From: Gluconacetobacter entanii
Lineage (GTDB): Bacteria; Pseudomonadota; Alphaproteobacteria; Acetobacterales; Acetobacteraceae
Length of the DNA: 64,000 nt
Assembly: GCF_003206495.1 (NCBI RefSeq)
Contig: NZ_NKUF01000017.1
Coordinates: forward strand, 1 to 64,000
Direction of reading: 5' to 3'
Each line of letters begins with the position of its first letter. Within the stretch, counting starts at the first letter, position 1. Of this stretch, positions 27,372 through 38,400 are shown piece by piece. The translations under genes and the position numbers were made by a program. Below the pieces are notes generated by a model that saw only the letters and a list, made by a program, of their open reading frames with translations, ran no database searches and was not told the origin of the DNA.

Positions 27372-30300
27372 ATGCCGTCCTGCCTTGGGATCTTCATCAT
27401 GGTGTTTTTCAAAGATTTTGCTGGCCCGGTGGATGCGCCGTCATCCCTGCGGCAACGGATAACCGATGCCCTGCGGCGTCCCGAACCTGACTGCATGGCC
27501 GAACTGGCCCCCGGCGCGACACTGACGCCGGAACAGGGCGCGCATACGACCGCGCTTGCGACCCAACTGACCGAAGGGCTGCGCCATAACCGTGCGCCCG
27601 GCGGGGTGGAGGCCCTGGTACAGGAATTCTCCCTGTCCTCGGCCGAAGGGGTGGCCCTCATGTGCCTGGCGGAGGCACTGCTGCGCATTCCCGACAATGC
27701 AACCCGCGACGCGCTGATCCGTGACAAGATCGGGTCCGGCGACTGGATGGCGCATATTTCGCGTGACCGTCCCCTGTTCACCAATGCCGCGGCATGGGGA
27801 CTGCTGGTGACGGGACGGCTGAGCACCGGCACCAAAGACGGGCAGGCCGGGCTTGCACGCGCGCTGAAGGGGCTGGTGGGCCGGTGCGCCGAACCCGTGA
27901 TCCGCAAGGCGGTCGATATGGCCATGCGCATGATGGGCGAACAGTTCGTCGTTGGCGAAACCATCGAAGCCGCGCTGAAGAACAGCGAAAAGCTGGAGGC
28001 CACGGGCTTTCGCTACTCCTACGACATGCTGTGGGAGGCCGCGCTGACGGCGCATGATGCCGAACGGTACCGGCAGGATTACATCACGGCCATCCATGCG
28101 ATCGGCAGGCGGGCGCGGGGTGCGGATGTGTATGAACGTCCCGGCATTTCGATCAAGCTGTCGGCACTGCATCCGCGCTACAGCAGGGCACAGCGCGCGC
28201 GCGTGATGGCCGAACTGCTGCCGGTTGTCATCGAACTGACGGTACTGGCGCGGCAGTATGACATCGGCCTCAATATCGACGCCGAAGAAAGCGAACGGCT
28301 TGAGCTTTCCCTCGACCTGCTCGAAGGGCTGTGCCACGAACCGGCGCTGCAGGGCTGGAACGGCATCGGCTTTGTCGTGCAGGCCTATGGCCGGCGCGCG
28401 CCCTTCGTGCTGGACTTCATCATCGACCTTGCACGCCGCACGGGCCATCGCCTGATGGTACGCCTTGTGAAAGGGGCTTACTGGGACAGCGAAATCAAGA
28501 AGGCGCAGATCGAGGGGGTCACGGATTTCCCCGTCTATACGCGCAAGGTCCATACCGACATCAGCTATATTGCCTGCGCGCGCAAACTGCTGGATGCGCG
28601 TGACGTCATCTTCCCGCAGTTCGCGACCCACAATGCCCGCACGCTTGCCACGATCTATACGCTGGCAGGCAAGGAATTCCATGTCGGTTCCTATGAATTC
28701 CAGTGCCTGCACGGCATGGGTGAACCGCTGTACAAGGAAGTCGTCGGCCCGAACAAGCTGGGGCGGCCCGCGCGTATCTATGCCCCGGTGGGCACGCATG
28801 AAACGCTGCTGGCCTATCTGGTGCGGCGTCTTCTGGAAAATGGGGCGAATTCTTCCTTCGTGAACCAGATCGGCGATGAGCGGGTGCCGGTTTCCGCGCT
28901 GGTGGCGGATCCCATGACCATTGCGCGCGGCGTCGTGCCGTTCTGGTCCCCCAATCCCGCCATCGCGGCCCCGCCAGACCTGTTCGCACCCGAACGCCGC
29001 AATTCGGCGGGACTGGACCTGAATGATGAAAACTCCCTGACCGCGCTGGGCAGGGGACTGGCCGCGGACATGCCCGCATGGACCTGCGCCCCGATGGTGG
29101 CCACGCCGGTTGCCGCGGGCGCGGTGCTGGACGTTGAAAACCCGGCGGACCGGCGTGACAGGGTGGGGACATGGACGCCCGCCGATGTGGCGATCATCCC
29201 TGCCGTTGTGCAGGACGCCGTCAGGGGCGGCGTGGCATGGGCGACCATGCCACCGGGCAAGCGCGCGGAAATCCTTGAACGCGCATCGGACCTCATGGAA
29301 TCCCGCACGGATGCGCTGCTGGGCCTGATCGTGCGCGAAGCGGGCAAGTCATTTCCGAACGCCATTGCCGAAATACGCGAAGCTGTCGATTTCCTGCGTT
29401 ACTATGCCGCGCGGATCCATGCGGAATTCGACAACGCCACCCATATCCAGCTGGGGCCGGTGGCCTGTATCAGCCCATGGAACTTCCCGCTGGCGATCTT
29501 CACGGGGCAGGTGGCGGCGGCCCTTGCCGCAGGCAACAGCGTCATTGCCAAACCGGCCGAGGAAACGCCGCTGATCGCGGCACAGGCCGTAGACATCCTG
29601 CACCAGGCCGGTGTGCCCGCCGATGTGCTGCAACTGCTGCCCGGTGCGGGGGATGTGGGCGCGGCCCTGGTCGCGGCCCCGCAGGTCGCGGGCGTGATGT
29701 TCACCGGTTCGACCACGGTGGCGCAGTCGATCAACCGCCAGCTTGTCACCCGTCGGGACCACACGGGACAGCCTGTGCCGCTGGTTGCCGAAACAGGCGG
29801 CCAGAACGCGATGATCGTGGATTCCTCCGCCCTGGCCGAACAGGTCGTGACGGATGTCGTCGCCTCCGCCTTCGACAGCGCGGGGCAGAGATGTTCGGCA
29901 CTGCGCATCCTGTGCGTGCAGGAAGATTGCGCCGATCATGTGCTGACAATGCTGCGCGGGGCGATGCGTGAACTGCAACTGGGCAATCCCGCCCTGCTGT
30001 CCACCGATATTGGCCCGGTCATCACGCCGGATGCGGCAAAAGGGATAGAGGCCCATGTCGCGGCCCTGCGCGCGAAGGGCGCGCCGGTGTTTCGTGTGGA
30101 CATCCCGGCGCATTGCGGCCATAGCAGCTTTGTTCCGCCGACCCTGATCGAGATTGATTCCATCTCCGACCTCGGGCCGGAAGTGTTTGGTCCCGTGCTG
30201 CATGTCCTGCGCTATCGCCGGCAGGCGCTCGATACGGTCATCGATGCCATCAACGCGTTGGGCTATGGCCTGACGGGTGGGCTGCATACCCGTATCGAAA

Positions 30301-31055
30301 CGATGGTCGATCACGTGACGCAGCGTCTGGACGTGGGGAACCTGTATATCAACCGCAATACGATCGGCGCGGTTGTCGGGGTGCAGCCCTTTGGCGGGCG
30401 TGGCCTGTCCGGAACGGGGCCAAAGGCGGGGGGGCCGCTGATCCTGCGTCGCCTTGTCGCGCAATGTCCCGCGATGGAAAACCTGCTGCCCGGCATGAAG
30501 GGTGGCGCGGTGCCACACATGATGCAGACATGGCACGACTGGCTGATGGGCAAAGGCCACCAGCAGGTGGCGCGGCAGGTGGCCGAGATGATGAAAACCC
30601 CGCTCTGTGGCGCGGAAATGGTACTGCCCGGACCGGTGGGGGAGGAAAACCTCTACCGTCTCATGCCGCGCGGCAATGTCCTGTGCATCGGTGGGGGCAC
30701 GCGTGAAGACCTGTTGATGCTGGTTTCCATGGCGCTGTCCTGTGGCAATACGGTCTTCGTCACGGGCGGGACCGACGATACGGCGTGGCTGTCTGGCCTG
30801 CCGGCGGATGTCGCACGCCATGTCCGCGCTGTCAGTGACGTGGCGCAGCACGAATATGCGGTTGTGCTTGGCGCCTGCGATGATGACGGTTTCCGGACAG
30901 CCACACGCACCCTTGCCGAAGGGAAGGGACCGATTGCATCGGTCTTCGTCATGAAGGAAGGGGGCCTGCGACGCGAATTCCTCGTCGAGGAGCAGTGCCG
31001 CAGTACGAACACGGCGGCTGCGGGCGGCAATGCCAGCCTGATGTCGATCGGGTAG
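27372..31055 (+). CDS. putA: Bifunctional proline dehydrogenase / pyrroline-5-carboxylate dehydrogenase PutA
   Basis: The 1227-residue enzyme oxidises proline to glutamate in two steps at the inner face of the membrane. The N-terminal half is the FAD-dependent proline dehydrogenase barrel (about residues 95-500; VYERPGISIKLSALHPRYS, then RLVKGAYWDSEIKKAQ). The second half is the NAD-dependent aldehyde dehydrogenase (about residues 560-1030) with Cys841 in SAGQRCSALR and GPEVFGPVLHVLRY. A C-terminal domain of about 190 residues follows, as in longer PutA types. No ribbon-helix-helix domain is present at the N-terminus, so it should not act as its own repressor. A second start, ATG 27399, is possible. 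A terminator follows at 31088. Confidence 0.95.
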   Translation: MPSCLGIFIMVFFKDFAGPVDAPSSLRQRITDALRRPEPDCMAELAPGATLTPEQGAHTTALATQLTEGLRHNRAPGGVEALVQEFSLSSAEGVALMCLAEALLRIPDNATRDALIRDKIGSGDWMAHISRDRPLFTNAAAWGLLVTGRLSTGTKDGQAGLARALKGLVGRCAEPVIRKAVDMAMRMMGEQFVVGETIEAALKNSEKLEATGFRYSYDMLWEAALTAHDAERYRQDYITAIHAIGRRARGADVYERPGISIKLSALHPRYSRAQRARVMAELLPVVIELTVLARQYDIGLNIDAEESERLELSLDLLEGLCHEPALQGWNGIGFVVQAYGRRAPFVLDFIIDLARRTGHRLMVRLVKGAYWDSEIKKAQIEGVTDFPVYTRKVHTDISYIACARKLLDARDVIFPQFATHNARTLATIYTLAGKEFHVGSYEFQCLHGMGEPLYKEVVGPNKLGRPARIYAPVGTHETLLAYLVRRLLENGANSSFVNQIGDERVPVSALVADPMTIARGVVPFWSPNPAIAAPPDLFAPERRNSAGLDLNDENSLTALGRGLAADMPAWTCAPMVATPVAAGAVLDVENPADRRDRVGTWTPADVAIIPAVVQDAVRGGVAWATMPPGKRAEILERASDLMESRTDALLGLIVREAGKSFPNAIAEIREAVDFLRYYAARIHAEFDNATHIQLGPVACISPWNFPLAIFTGQVAAALAAGNSVIAKPAEETPLIAAQAVDILHQAGVPADVLQLLPGAGDVGAALVAAPQVAGVMFTGSTTVAQSINRQLVTRRDHTGQPVPLVAETGGQNAMIVDSSALAEQVVTDVVASAFDSAGQRCSALRILCVQEDCADHVLTMLRGAMRELQLGNPALLSTDIGPVITPDAAKGIEAHVAALRAKGAPVFRVDIPAHCGHSSFVPPTLIEIDSISDLGPEVFGPVLHVLRYRRQALDTVIDAINALGYGLTGGLHTRIETMVDHVTQRLDVGNLYINRNTIGAVVGVQPFGGRGLSGTGPKAGGPLILRRLVAQCPAMENLLPGMKGGAVPHMMQTWHDWLMGKGHQQVARQVAEMMKTPLCGAEMVLPGPVGEENLYRLMPRGNVLCIGGGTREDLLMLVSMALSCGNTVFVTGGTDDTAWLSGLPADVARHVRAVSDVAQHEYAVVLGACDDDGFRTATRTLAEGKGPIASVFVMKEGGLRREFLVEEQCRSTNTAAAGGNASLMSIG

Positions 31056-31087
31056 GAAATCTGTCCGGGGTCAGAAGATGGGTCCCG

Positions 31088-31133
31088 GGGTGCCGTCTTT
31101 TATCCACCAAGGCGGCACCCTCTGACGTTTTTT
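31088..31133 (+). terminator. Rho-independent terminator after putA
   Basis: GGGTGCCG (31088-31095) pairs exactly with CGGCACCC (31113-31120); TCTGACG and six T residues (31128-31133) follow. It lies 33 bases past the putA stop and separates putA from the convergent aquaporin gene. Confidence 0.7.
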
Positions 31134-31157
31134 CATGCAGGCAGGTCCGAACCGGCC

Positions 31158-32231
31158 TCAGTCCGGTGTCGGTGCCGCCTGTGACGCCTGTGACGCCTTG
31201 GCTTTTGCCAGTTCCTCCAGATGGGCGCGATAGACCTCGTAATGTTCCGGGGCGGCATGTTTGAAATGGGGGTCGTCCAGATGAGGCACCCGCCCATGGT
31301 GGCCGAAATTGACCAGACGTGCCTCCAGAAGGTGGATCTTGCCAAACAGGTCGAACCGGATGGCCAGAACCGCCAGTGACGAACCGGCAAACGGCCCGAT
31401 CAGGTAGATCCACAGATTGGTCCATGTCCCGTCAAACAGCGCGGGCCCCAGGCTGCGGGCGAAGTTGACGCTGTTCCCCGACAGCCACGCGGTCAGCGGG
31501 TTCATGACCAGGAAGAAGATCCCCCCGATCCATGGCGTGACGGCCTTGTAACGCGGATGCGCCGCAAGCCAGTAGAGCGTGACGATCAGCAGGCCGGTCA
31601 CCAGTGCTTCGGACCCAAGGGCATACCAGACCGAAATGCTGGTATAGGGAATGGTCGCGCCGTAATGCACCTCGCTCGACAATACATGCCACGGGGCGAA
31701 AACCAGTCCCAGGGCATAGACCGCCGTCGTCCCCGCCAGCGCGCCGAGGATCTGCGCGATGGCATAGCCAAGGGCGTCGATCCAGACGATCTTTTTGGAG
31801 AGCATGAAGGCAAGGGTCACGGATGGGTTGAGGTGCGCGCCACTGATCTTGCCAAACGGTGTCATTGCCGCTGCTGTTCCCGCCATGCCAAAGCACAGTC
31901 CGCACAGGGCGGTCTGGATGTTCGGATACGGCGCCAGCAGGCGGGCGAAGAATGTTCCCGGCGCGGTCAGCAGGATGACACAGACCAGTCCCACGATCAT
32001 CAGCACGGCCGTGGCCAGTGCCTCACACCAGTACAGGCGCCAGTGGAACGGCCGTTCCGGATGCGGTTCCCCCGACAGGGGACGGTCATGGAAATGGATG
32101 TGGAAATGCGGCCAGTGGATATGTGGCAATCGCACATGGGGAAGATGAAAATGCGGCAGGTGCATGTGCGGCATATGGAAATGCCGATGGTGCCTGTCCC
32201 TGTTTTCCGTACCGTCCTGATGTTCCGCCAT
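31158..32231 (-). CDS. Aquaporin-family (MIP) channel with His-rich N-terminus and altered NPA boxes
   Basis: About 357 residues, longer than the usual 230-280 for bacterial aquaporins. Six membrane segments and both half-helices are recognisable (SGAHLNPSVTLAF and GNSVNFARSLGPALF), so it belongs to the water/glycerol channel family of the inner membrane. The two signature NPA boxes read NPS (Asn135) and NFA (Asn256). The extra length is an N-terminal cytoplasmic stretch (about residues 8-45) in which His alternates with Pro and hydrophobic residues in LPHxH-type units, plus a His-containing C-terminal tail. A metal- or pH-sensing role is speculation. Start uncertain: ATG 32231, ATG 32243 or GTG 32273. 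It is convergent with putA. Confidence 0.8.
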   Translation of the reverse strand: MAEHQDGTENRDRHHRHFHMPHMHLPHFHLPHVRLPHIHWPHFHIHFHDRPLSGEPHPERPFHWRLYWCEALATAVLMIVGLVCVILLTAPGTFFARLLAPYPNIQTALCGLCFGMAGTAAAMTPFGKISGAHLNPSVTLAFMLSKKIVWIDALGYAIAQILGALAGTTAVYALGLVFAPWHVLSSEVHYGATIPYTSISVWYALGSEALVTGLLIVTLYWLAAHPRYKAVTPWIGGIFFLVMNPLTAWLSGNSVNFARSLGPALFDGTWTNLWIYLIGPFAGSSLAVLAIRFDLFGKIHLLEARLVNFGHHGRVPHLDDPHFKHAAPEHYEVYRAHLEELAKAKASQASQAAPTPD

Positions 32232-32473
32232 TGCCCTGCCCATGTATTCATCATGCCGTGAAAACGGAAACACATCATATACTGATATTGACCTTTGTCA
32301 TGGCGCCTCAATACATAGGTGGTATCCAGATATGACAGCGTAAATACATCGTGATCTCGTGGTCATATTCATTTATCTTATTATAGATATTTCGAGGTCG
32401 TTGGCCTTTTTTATCATTATATTTCTGGATTTTGCGGGGACCATATCCCTGTCGGTGATGCACGGCCCCATGC

Positions 32474-35400
32474 TTAGCCAAGTGTCACCGATACCGTATG
32501 CTGTCGTGCGTCATCGAGCATGGTGATGCGGTGGCTTTCCGCCATGGGCTGTCCATCCACAACCAGTCGCGTGACCCCACGGCAGACATGGTTCGGGTTT
32601 TCAACCCTGATGGCATAGCGCGCCGTGCGCCATGCAAGCTCCACCTCGAAAGCGGACCAGTCGGCGGGAATGCACGGATCAATGCACAGTTCCGTGCCCT
32701 CGACATGAATCCCGAGGATGGTTTCACACCCGACCCGCTGCATCCAGCCTGCCGATCCCGTATACCATGACCACCCGCCGCGTCCCTGATGGGGCGGGCG
32801 GGAATAGATATCCGCCGCCACGACATAAGGCTCCAGCAGGTAGGTCCGGGCATCGCGCATCGTCCGCGCATGCGTGATGGGCAGGAGTTCATGGAACAGG
32901 CCATGGGCGCGCGTCCCGTCATGCAGGGCCGCCACCGCCATGACGGTCCACAGCGCCGCATGGGTATACTGTCCACCATTTTCGCGGATACCGGGGGGAT
33001 AACCGCTGATATAGCCCGGATCGGGACCCGCCCCCTCAAACGGTGGCGCAAGCACGAGGACCAGTCCCTGCGGATGTCCCGTCAGGTGCTGCAGCGCGGA
33101 CTGCATGGCGTGTGCGGCCCGTTCCGGCGTCGCAACCCCGGACAGCACGCTCCATGACTGCGAAATCGCGTCGATCCGGCATTCCCTGTCAAGGTGCGAT
33201 CCCAGCGGTGTGCCGTCATCGAAATAGGCACGCAGATACCAGTCCCCGTCCCACGCCGCCTCCAGCGCCTGCGCCAGGGCGTTTGCATGCGCCTGCCACA
33301 CATCCGCCCGCGCGCCTGCCCCACATTCCCGTGCCAGCGGGATGAACGCCATCAGCGCGGCATGCAGGAACCATCCCAGCCACACACTCTCCCCATGGCC
33401 CTTTTCCCCCACCCGGTTCATGCCGTCGTTCCAGTCGCCCGTTCCCATCAGGGGCAACCCATGCGCACCCACAGCCATGCTGTGCTCGAGCGCGCGGGCG
33501 CAATGCTCGAAAAGGGACGCGACCTCGGCGGAGACGGCAGGGACCATGAAACGGTCATGCTCGGTCATCGGCAGCAGGGGAGCGTCCAGAAACGGGACCT
33601 GTTCCTCCAGTATCGCGCGGTCCCCGGTGGTTCGCACATAATGGGCGACGGTGTAAGCCAGCCATGCACAGTCATCGGAAATATGGGTACGCACGCCCGC
33701 CCCGGTCTGCGGCAGCCACCAGTGCTGCACATCCCCTTCGACAAACTGGCGCGAGGCCGCGCGCAGCAGATGTTCGCGCACCCGTGCGGGAGAAGCCACC
33801 GCCAGCGCCATGCCATCCTGCAACTGGTCGCGAAAGCCGAAGGCCCCGCTGGCCTGGTAAAAACCGGCCCGCGCCCGGACCATGCTGCTCAACGTCTGAT
33901 AGAGCAGCCAGCCATTGAGCATGATGTCCATTGCGCGATCCGGCGTCCGGACCTGCATCGAACGGGTCAGCGCCTCCCACCTGGCGGTGACCCCGCGCAG
34001 GACCGCATCGGGATCGGCCGCGCGATATTTCAACACGAGGGAGCGCGCCGTATCCTCGTCCTGCGCCTCGCCCAGCAGGCAGACAGTTTCCACCCGGCCA
34101 TCGGGCGGCAGGGTGACGAGCGTCTGCAACACCCCGCACGGGTCCAGTCCCGCGCCCAGCGCGCCCGCGACACCATCGGCCCGCGTGAAGGCCGCAGGTG
34201 CATCCAGCGTGCCATTGCGGCCCACAAAGGCGCGCCGGTCCCCACATGCGGCGGTCCTGTATCCCCCGATATCCAGAAAGGCGATACGGCGGCCATAGGT
34301 CGCATCCCACCGGTTGCACGCAAACAGGGCGCCGGTCTGTGGATCGAGCCATGTGATGACGAACGGTGCGGCATTCCCGCGCGCGGCCCCCAGCACCCAT
34401 TCCACATAGGCGGTAATGGACAGGGTCCGCGGGCGGGGGGAGAGGTTGTGCAACTGGATGCGGGAAATCTTGACCGGATCGCTCTCCGGCACGTACTGCA
34501 CCACCGTGCTGGCGATGCCATGCGCCACACGTTCCTGACGGGTATGGCCCCATCCGTGACGGGTGACATAGGTCGCGCCCGCATCCCGCCGGGTCGCGGC
34601 GTTCGGACACCACAGGTCATGCGTGTCCTGATCATGGAAATAGAAGATTTCCCCGCCCCGATCAGCCACCGGATCGTTCGACCATGGCGTCAACTGGTGT
34701 TCACGGCTGTTGAGCGCCCACGTATATCCCGTCCCCTCGGCGGAGATCTGGCACCCGAAATCATCATTGGCGATGACATTGACCCACGGTGCGGGTGTCG
34801 TTCGGCCGGGAGACAGGATGACCACATATTCCCGGCCGTTATCGGCAAAGCCGCCGAACCCGTTGAAGAATTCCAGTTCCGGCACAACAGGCCCGCCACG
34901 TGCGGCCATATCCGGGCCGGGTGGCGCGGTCCTGCGCGCGACCTGTGTGGCGGCGGGATGTGGCGGCGGCAGGGTTTCCGCATGCCCAAGCTGTTCGGCA
35001 AGGGACTGGCGCGCCGACAGCACGACCCGCGCCACCGATACCAGCAGGTCATGCAGGGCAGGGGGGATCAGGTCGGCACGCAATATGCGCACCGATCCTG
35101 CACCTGCTGCCACCCGGCCCGACGCACGCACCATGTCTTCAAGCGAGGTCTGAAGATCCTGGAGGTAGGAAGAGGGATGTTCATTGAGGATCACGATATC
35201 CACCGCCAGTTGCTTGAGCCGGAAATATTCCTGTGCCTGCAGCAGGTGACGCACCACGTCGGTATTGGCGTTATCATGGATCCGCAGCAGCACGATCGGC
35301 AGGTCGCCCGAAATGCCCTGCTCCCACAGGGCAGGCTGCGCGCCAGCACCGGCGCGTATGCTCTGCGTGTCGGCGCGCAGGGCTGGCCCTGCATAGATGA

Positions 35401-38400
35401 TGTGTCCCGCAAGCCGCTGGAACAGGTCGGCATCCGCCGGGGTGATGTCCAGATGGCGCAACTGCACCTGCGCCTGCGTCCATGCCAGCATGCGCACCCG
35501 TTCGAACGCGACCGCATCCCGGTGCGTGTCGATCAGGTCCAGCAGTTCCGTGCGTGAGGCGGCGACCAGTGTCCAGAAGGTGATCCGCGTCATCGCACCG
35601 GGTTTGATGAGCAGCGTGCTGCGGATGGCAAAGACCGCATCCAGCACGGTCCCCGTGCGTCCCGACATCGTCCCTTCGGGCAGGAGCGCATGCGGCAGGC
35701 GCACGCCATGCCCGCGCCCGACAAAGTGCGCCCGGTCCGTTTCCACCTGTACCGGCGTGGCGCAGACCGCCAGATGCGCGGCCCAGATTTCAGGCTCCTC
35801 CGGCGTGCGGCGGCGGCGGGTGGCCAGCAGGGCGCGGGACTCCGGCAGGTATTCGGTCTGCACGAACAGCTTGGTAAACGCCGGATGCGCAAGGTCCGCC
35901 GCCTGCGCGATCAGCGCAAGTTCGGCATAGGACGTGACCTCGATCTCCAGCGTTTCGCTGCCACCATTGAACAGGGAAACCTGCCTGACCTCCACATCAT
36001 CCTCGGCCGAGACCATGACCTCCATCATGGTGGTGACATCGCCATCACGGCGCGCGAATTCCGCCCGGTCCTCATGGAACATGACGGCATATTCGTCCGC
36101 CCGCACGCCGCAGGGTTGCAGGCCCGCGGACCAGACCTGCCCGGTGCGTACGTTCCTGAGATAGACATATGATCCCGTATCATCGAGTGTCGGGTCTTCG
36201 CGCCAGCGGGTGATGGCCTGCCCCTGCCACCTGCTGTATCCCGATCCCGCCGCGCTCAGCATGACCGTATAGCGCCCGTTCGACAGCAGGTGCGTCACAG
36301 GTTGCGGTGTATCGGCGGTGGCATAATACCGTCCGCCGGCCGTGGCCTGCGCATGGGAGGGTGCTGGTGCGGCTTCCTCCGACGGAAGGGCGCGTGCGAC
36401 CGCGCCGGTGCGTGGCGCGCGTTCCTGCAGCAGCAGTTCGGCCGAGGCAATGGTCGGGTCATCATGGAAACGCGCGCGCATGATGCCATTCATGACCGTA
36501 TCCGCGACCGCCAGGATCGACATGCCCTGATGATGGGCCATGTAGGCGCGCACGATCGCCATGCGTTCACGGTCCGGCACGCGCTGCGGTGTATAATCGA
36601 GGGATTCGTAAAACCCGTAACGCCCCTGTGCCCCCAGCCTGTCGAGGGCCGAAAGGTTGGCGACCGCCTTTTGCGGGTCAACCATGGCCGCCAGCATCGT
36701 GGCATAAGGCGCAACGACGGTGTCATTCCCCAGACCGCGTTTCAGCCCCAGCCCGGGCACGCCGAAATTCGAATACTGGTAGGTATATTCAAGATCGCGC
36801 ACATTATAGGCGGATTCGGAAATGCCCCATGGAATGCCGCGCCCCTGCCCATAGGCGATCTGGCACTGCACGACCAGCCTGTTGGTCTGTTCCAGCAGGC
36901 TTCCGATCGGCGCGCGCATGACCAGCGACGGCATGAGGTATTCGAACATCGACCCCGACCATGACACCAGCGCCGCGCCATTGCCGACAGGGGTGATGGC
37001 ACGGCCAAGGCGGAACCAGTTGCGCGCCGGCATGTCCCCCTTGGCGATGGCGAAGAAAACCGCCAGCCGTGCCTCCGACGCCAGCAGGTCGTAACAGTTG
37101 CTGTCCTGCGCCTCCTACGACACCACGAAACCGATCGAAAGCAGCTTGCGCGATTCATTGCACAGAAACCCGAACTCCATGTCCTGCGCCATGCCGCGCG
37201 CCGTATGCTCCAGCGCTTCAAGCCGCGCGTCCAGGGCATTGCCCCCGTCCGGCGCCATGTCACGCATGTGGCTCTCGAGGCTCCGCAGCGCCGCACCGGC
37301 CCAGAACCCCGGATCGGCACGCCGTCCGGCCGCCGTATCGTCAGGCCCGCGCCCGGTGCCCACCGCCAGTTCGTTGACAACACGCGCCCGTGACTGCAAC
37401 ACCGCAAGCTGCGCGGCCGAGGGGACCTGTGGGGCGGACAGGATCGCGGTCTTCAGCCCCGCAAGCGCACGCAGCAGGCGTCGTTGCCCGAGGGAGAGGG
37501 GCAGGCGTGCGCCATCGCGAAACGTCAGGTCCGTAATGGCGATGTTGAGCGCATCGGCAACCCCTTCGCGCCATGATGCGCAAGGGCCGCCGCGATCACG
37601 ACGCCACATGCGGCACGTGCTGGCCAGCGCCACCAGATGACCCGCCATGTTGCCGCTATCCACGGTAGAGATGTAGGCAGGCTCCAGCAGCGTGAGGTCG
37701 GACGTGTCATACCAGTTGTAGAAATGCCCGCGATAACGCGGCATGGAAGCCAGCGTGACGAATGTCGCCTCCACCCGGTAAAGGGTATCGGCAAGGCCCG
37801 CCCACCCGAAATCGCGCGCACTGATGCAGCACAGCAGGTACAGCCCGATGTTTGTGGGGGACGTGCGATGCGCCAGAATGGCATCCGGGTCCTCCTGAAA
37901 ATTGTCCGGCGGCAGCATATGGTCCGCCGGGGTCACGAATGTTTCGAAAAACCGCCACGTCCGCCGCGCGGTCATCCGCAAGGAGCGGATATCCGTACGC
38001 GACGGACGCGACCGCGCCGCCGTGACGGGAAACCTGCTGACCCACATCGCAACAACGGGCGAGGCCCCCCACACGACCGCAAGTGGCAAGGCGACAAACA
38101 GGCTCCACGCTGCAAAGCGTGTAACCATGTCCACCATGAAAAGGCAGAGCAGCGGGGCCGAAAGCATGCGGCGGTAATAGACCGCAACGCCTGGACGCGC
38201 GGTGGGAAGGGTCTGCGCCGCGGGCACCCATTGCAGCAGGTTGCGGTGGGTCACGCAGACCCGGATCAGGGTCCGCACGATCGCATCCCCCATCAGGTAG
38301 GCAAGATGTGCGGCAAACGTGATGTTGAGCAGCACGACAACCAGCGCGTCGCGACTGTCGGCCAGCAGGACGCTGCCGTAACTGCGCAGTGTGATCCATT

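Noticed and set aside
29349-30851. A 500-codon open frame on the minus strand
   Set aside because: It is antisense to the aldehyde dehydrogenase half of putA and lacks any recognisable domain or ribosome binding site.
33194-35557. A 787-codon open frame on the plus strand
   Set aside because: It lies wholly antisense to the GH94 half of the glucan synthase, whose sequence shows clear domain motifs; the antisense peptide does not.
16457-37117. Amber-codon reassignment as the explanation for both split genes
   Set aside because: Several intact genes in the window (cutC, DUF4105, putA, antiporter) end with TAG at the expected family C-terminus, so general reassignment is unlikely.
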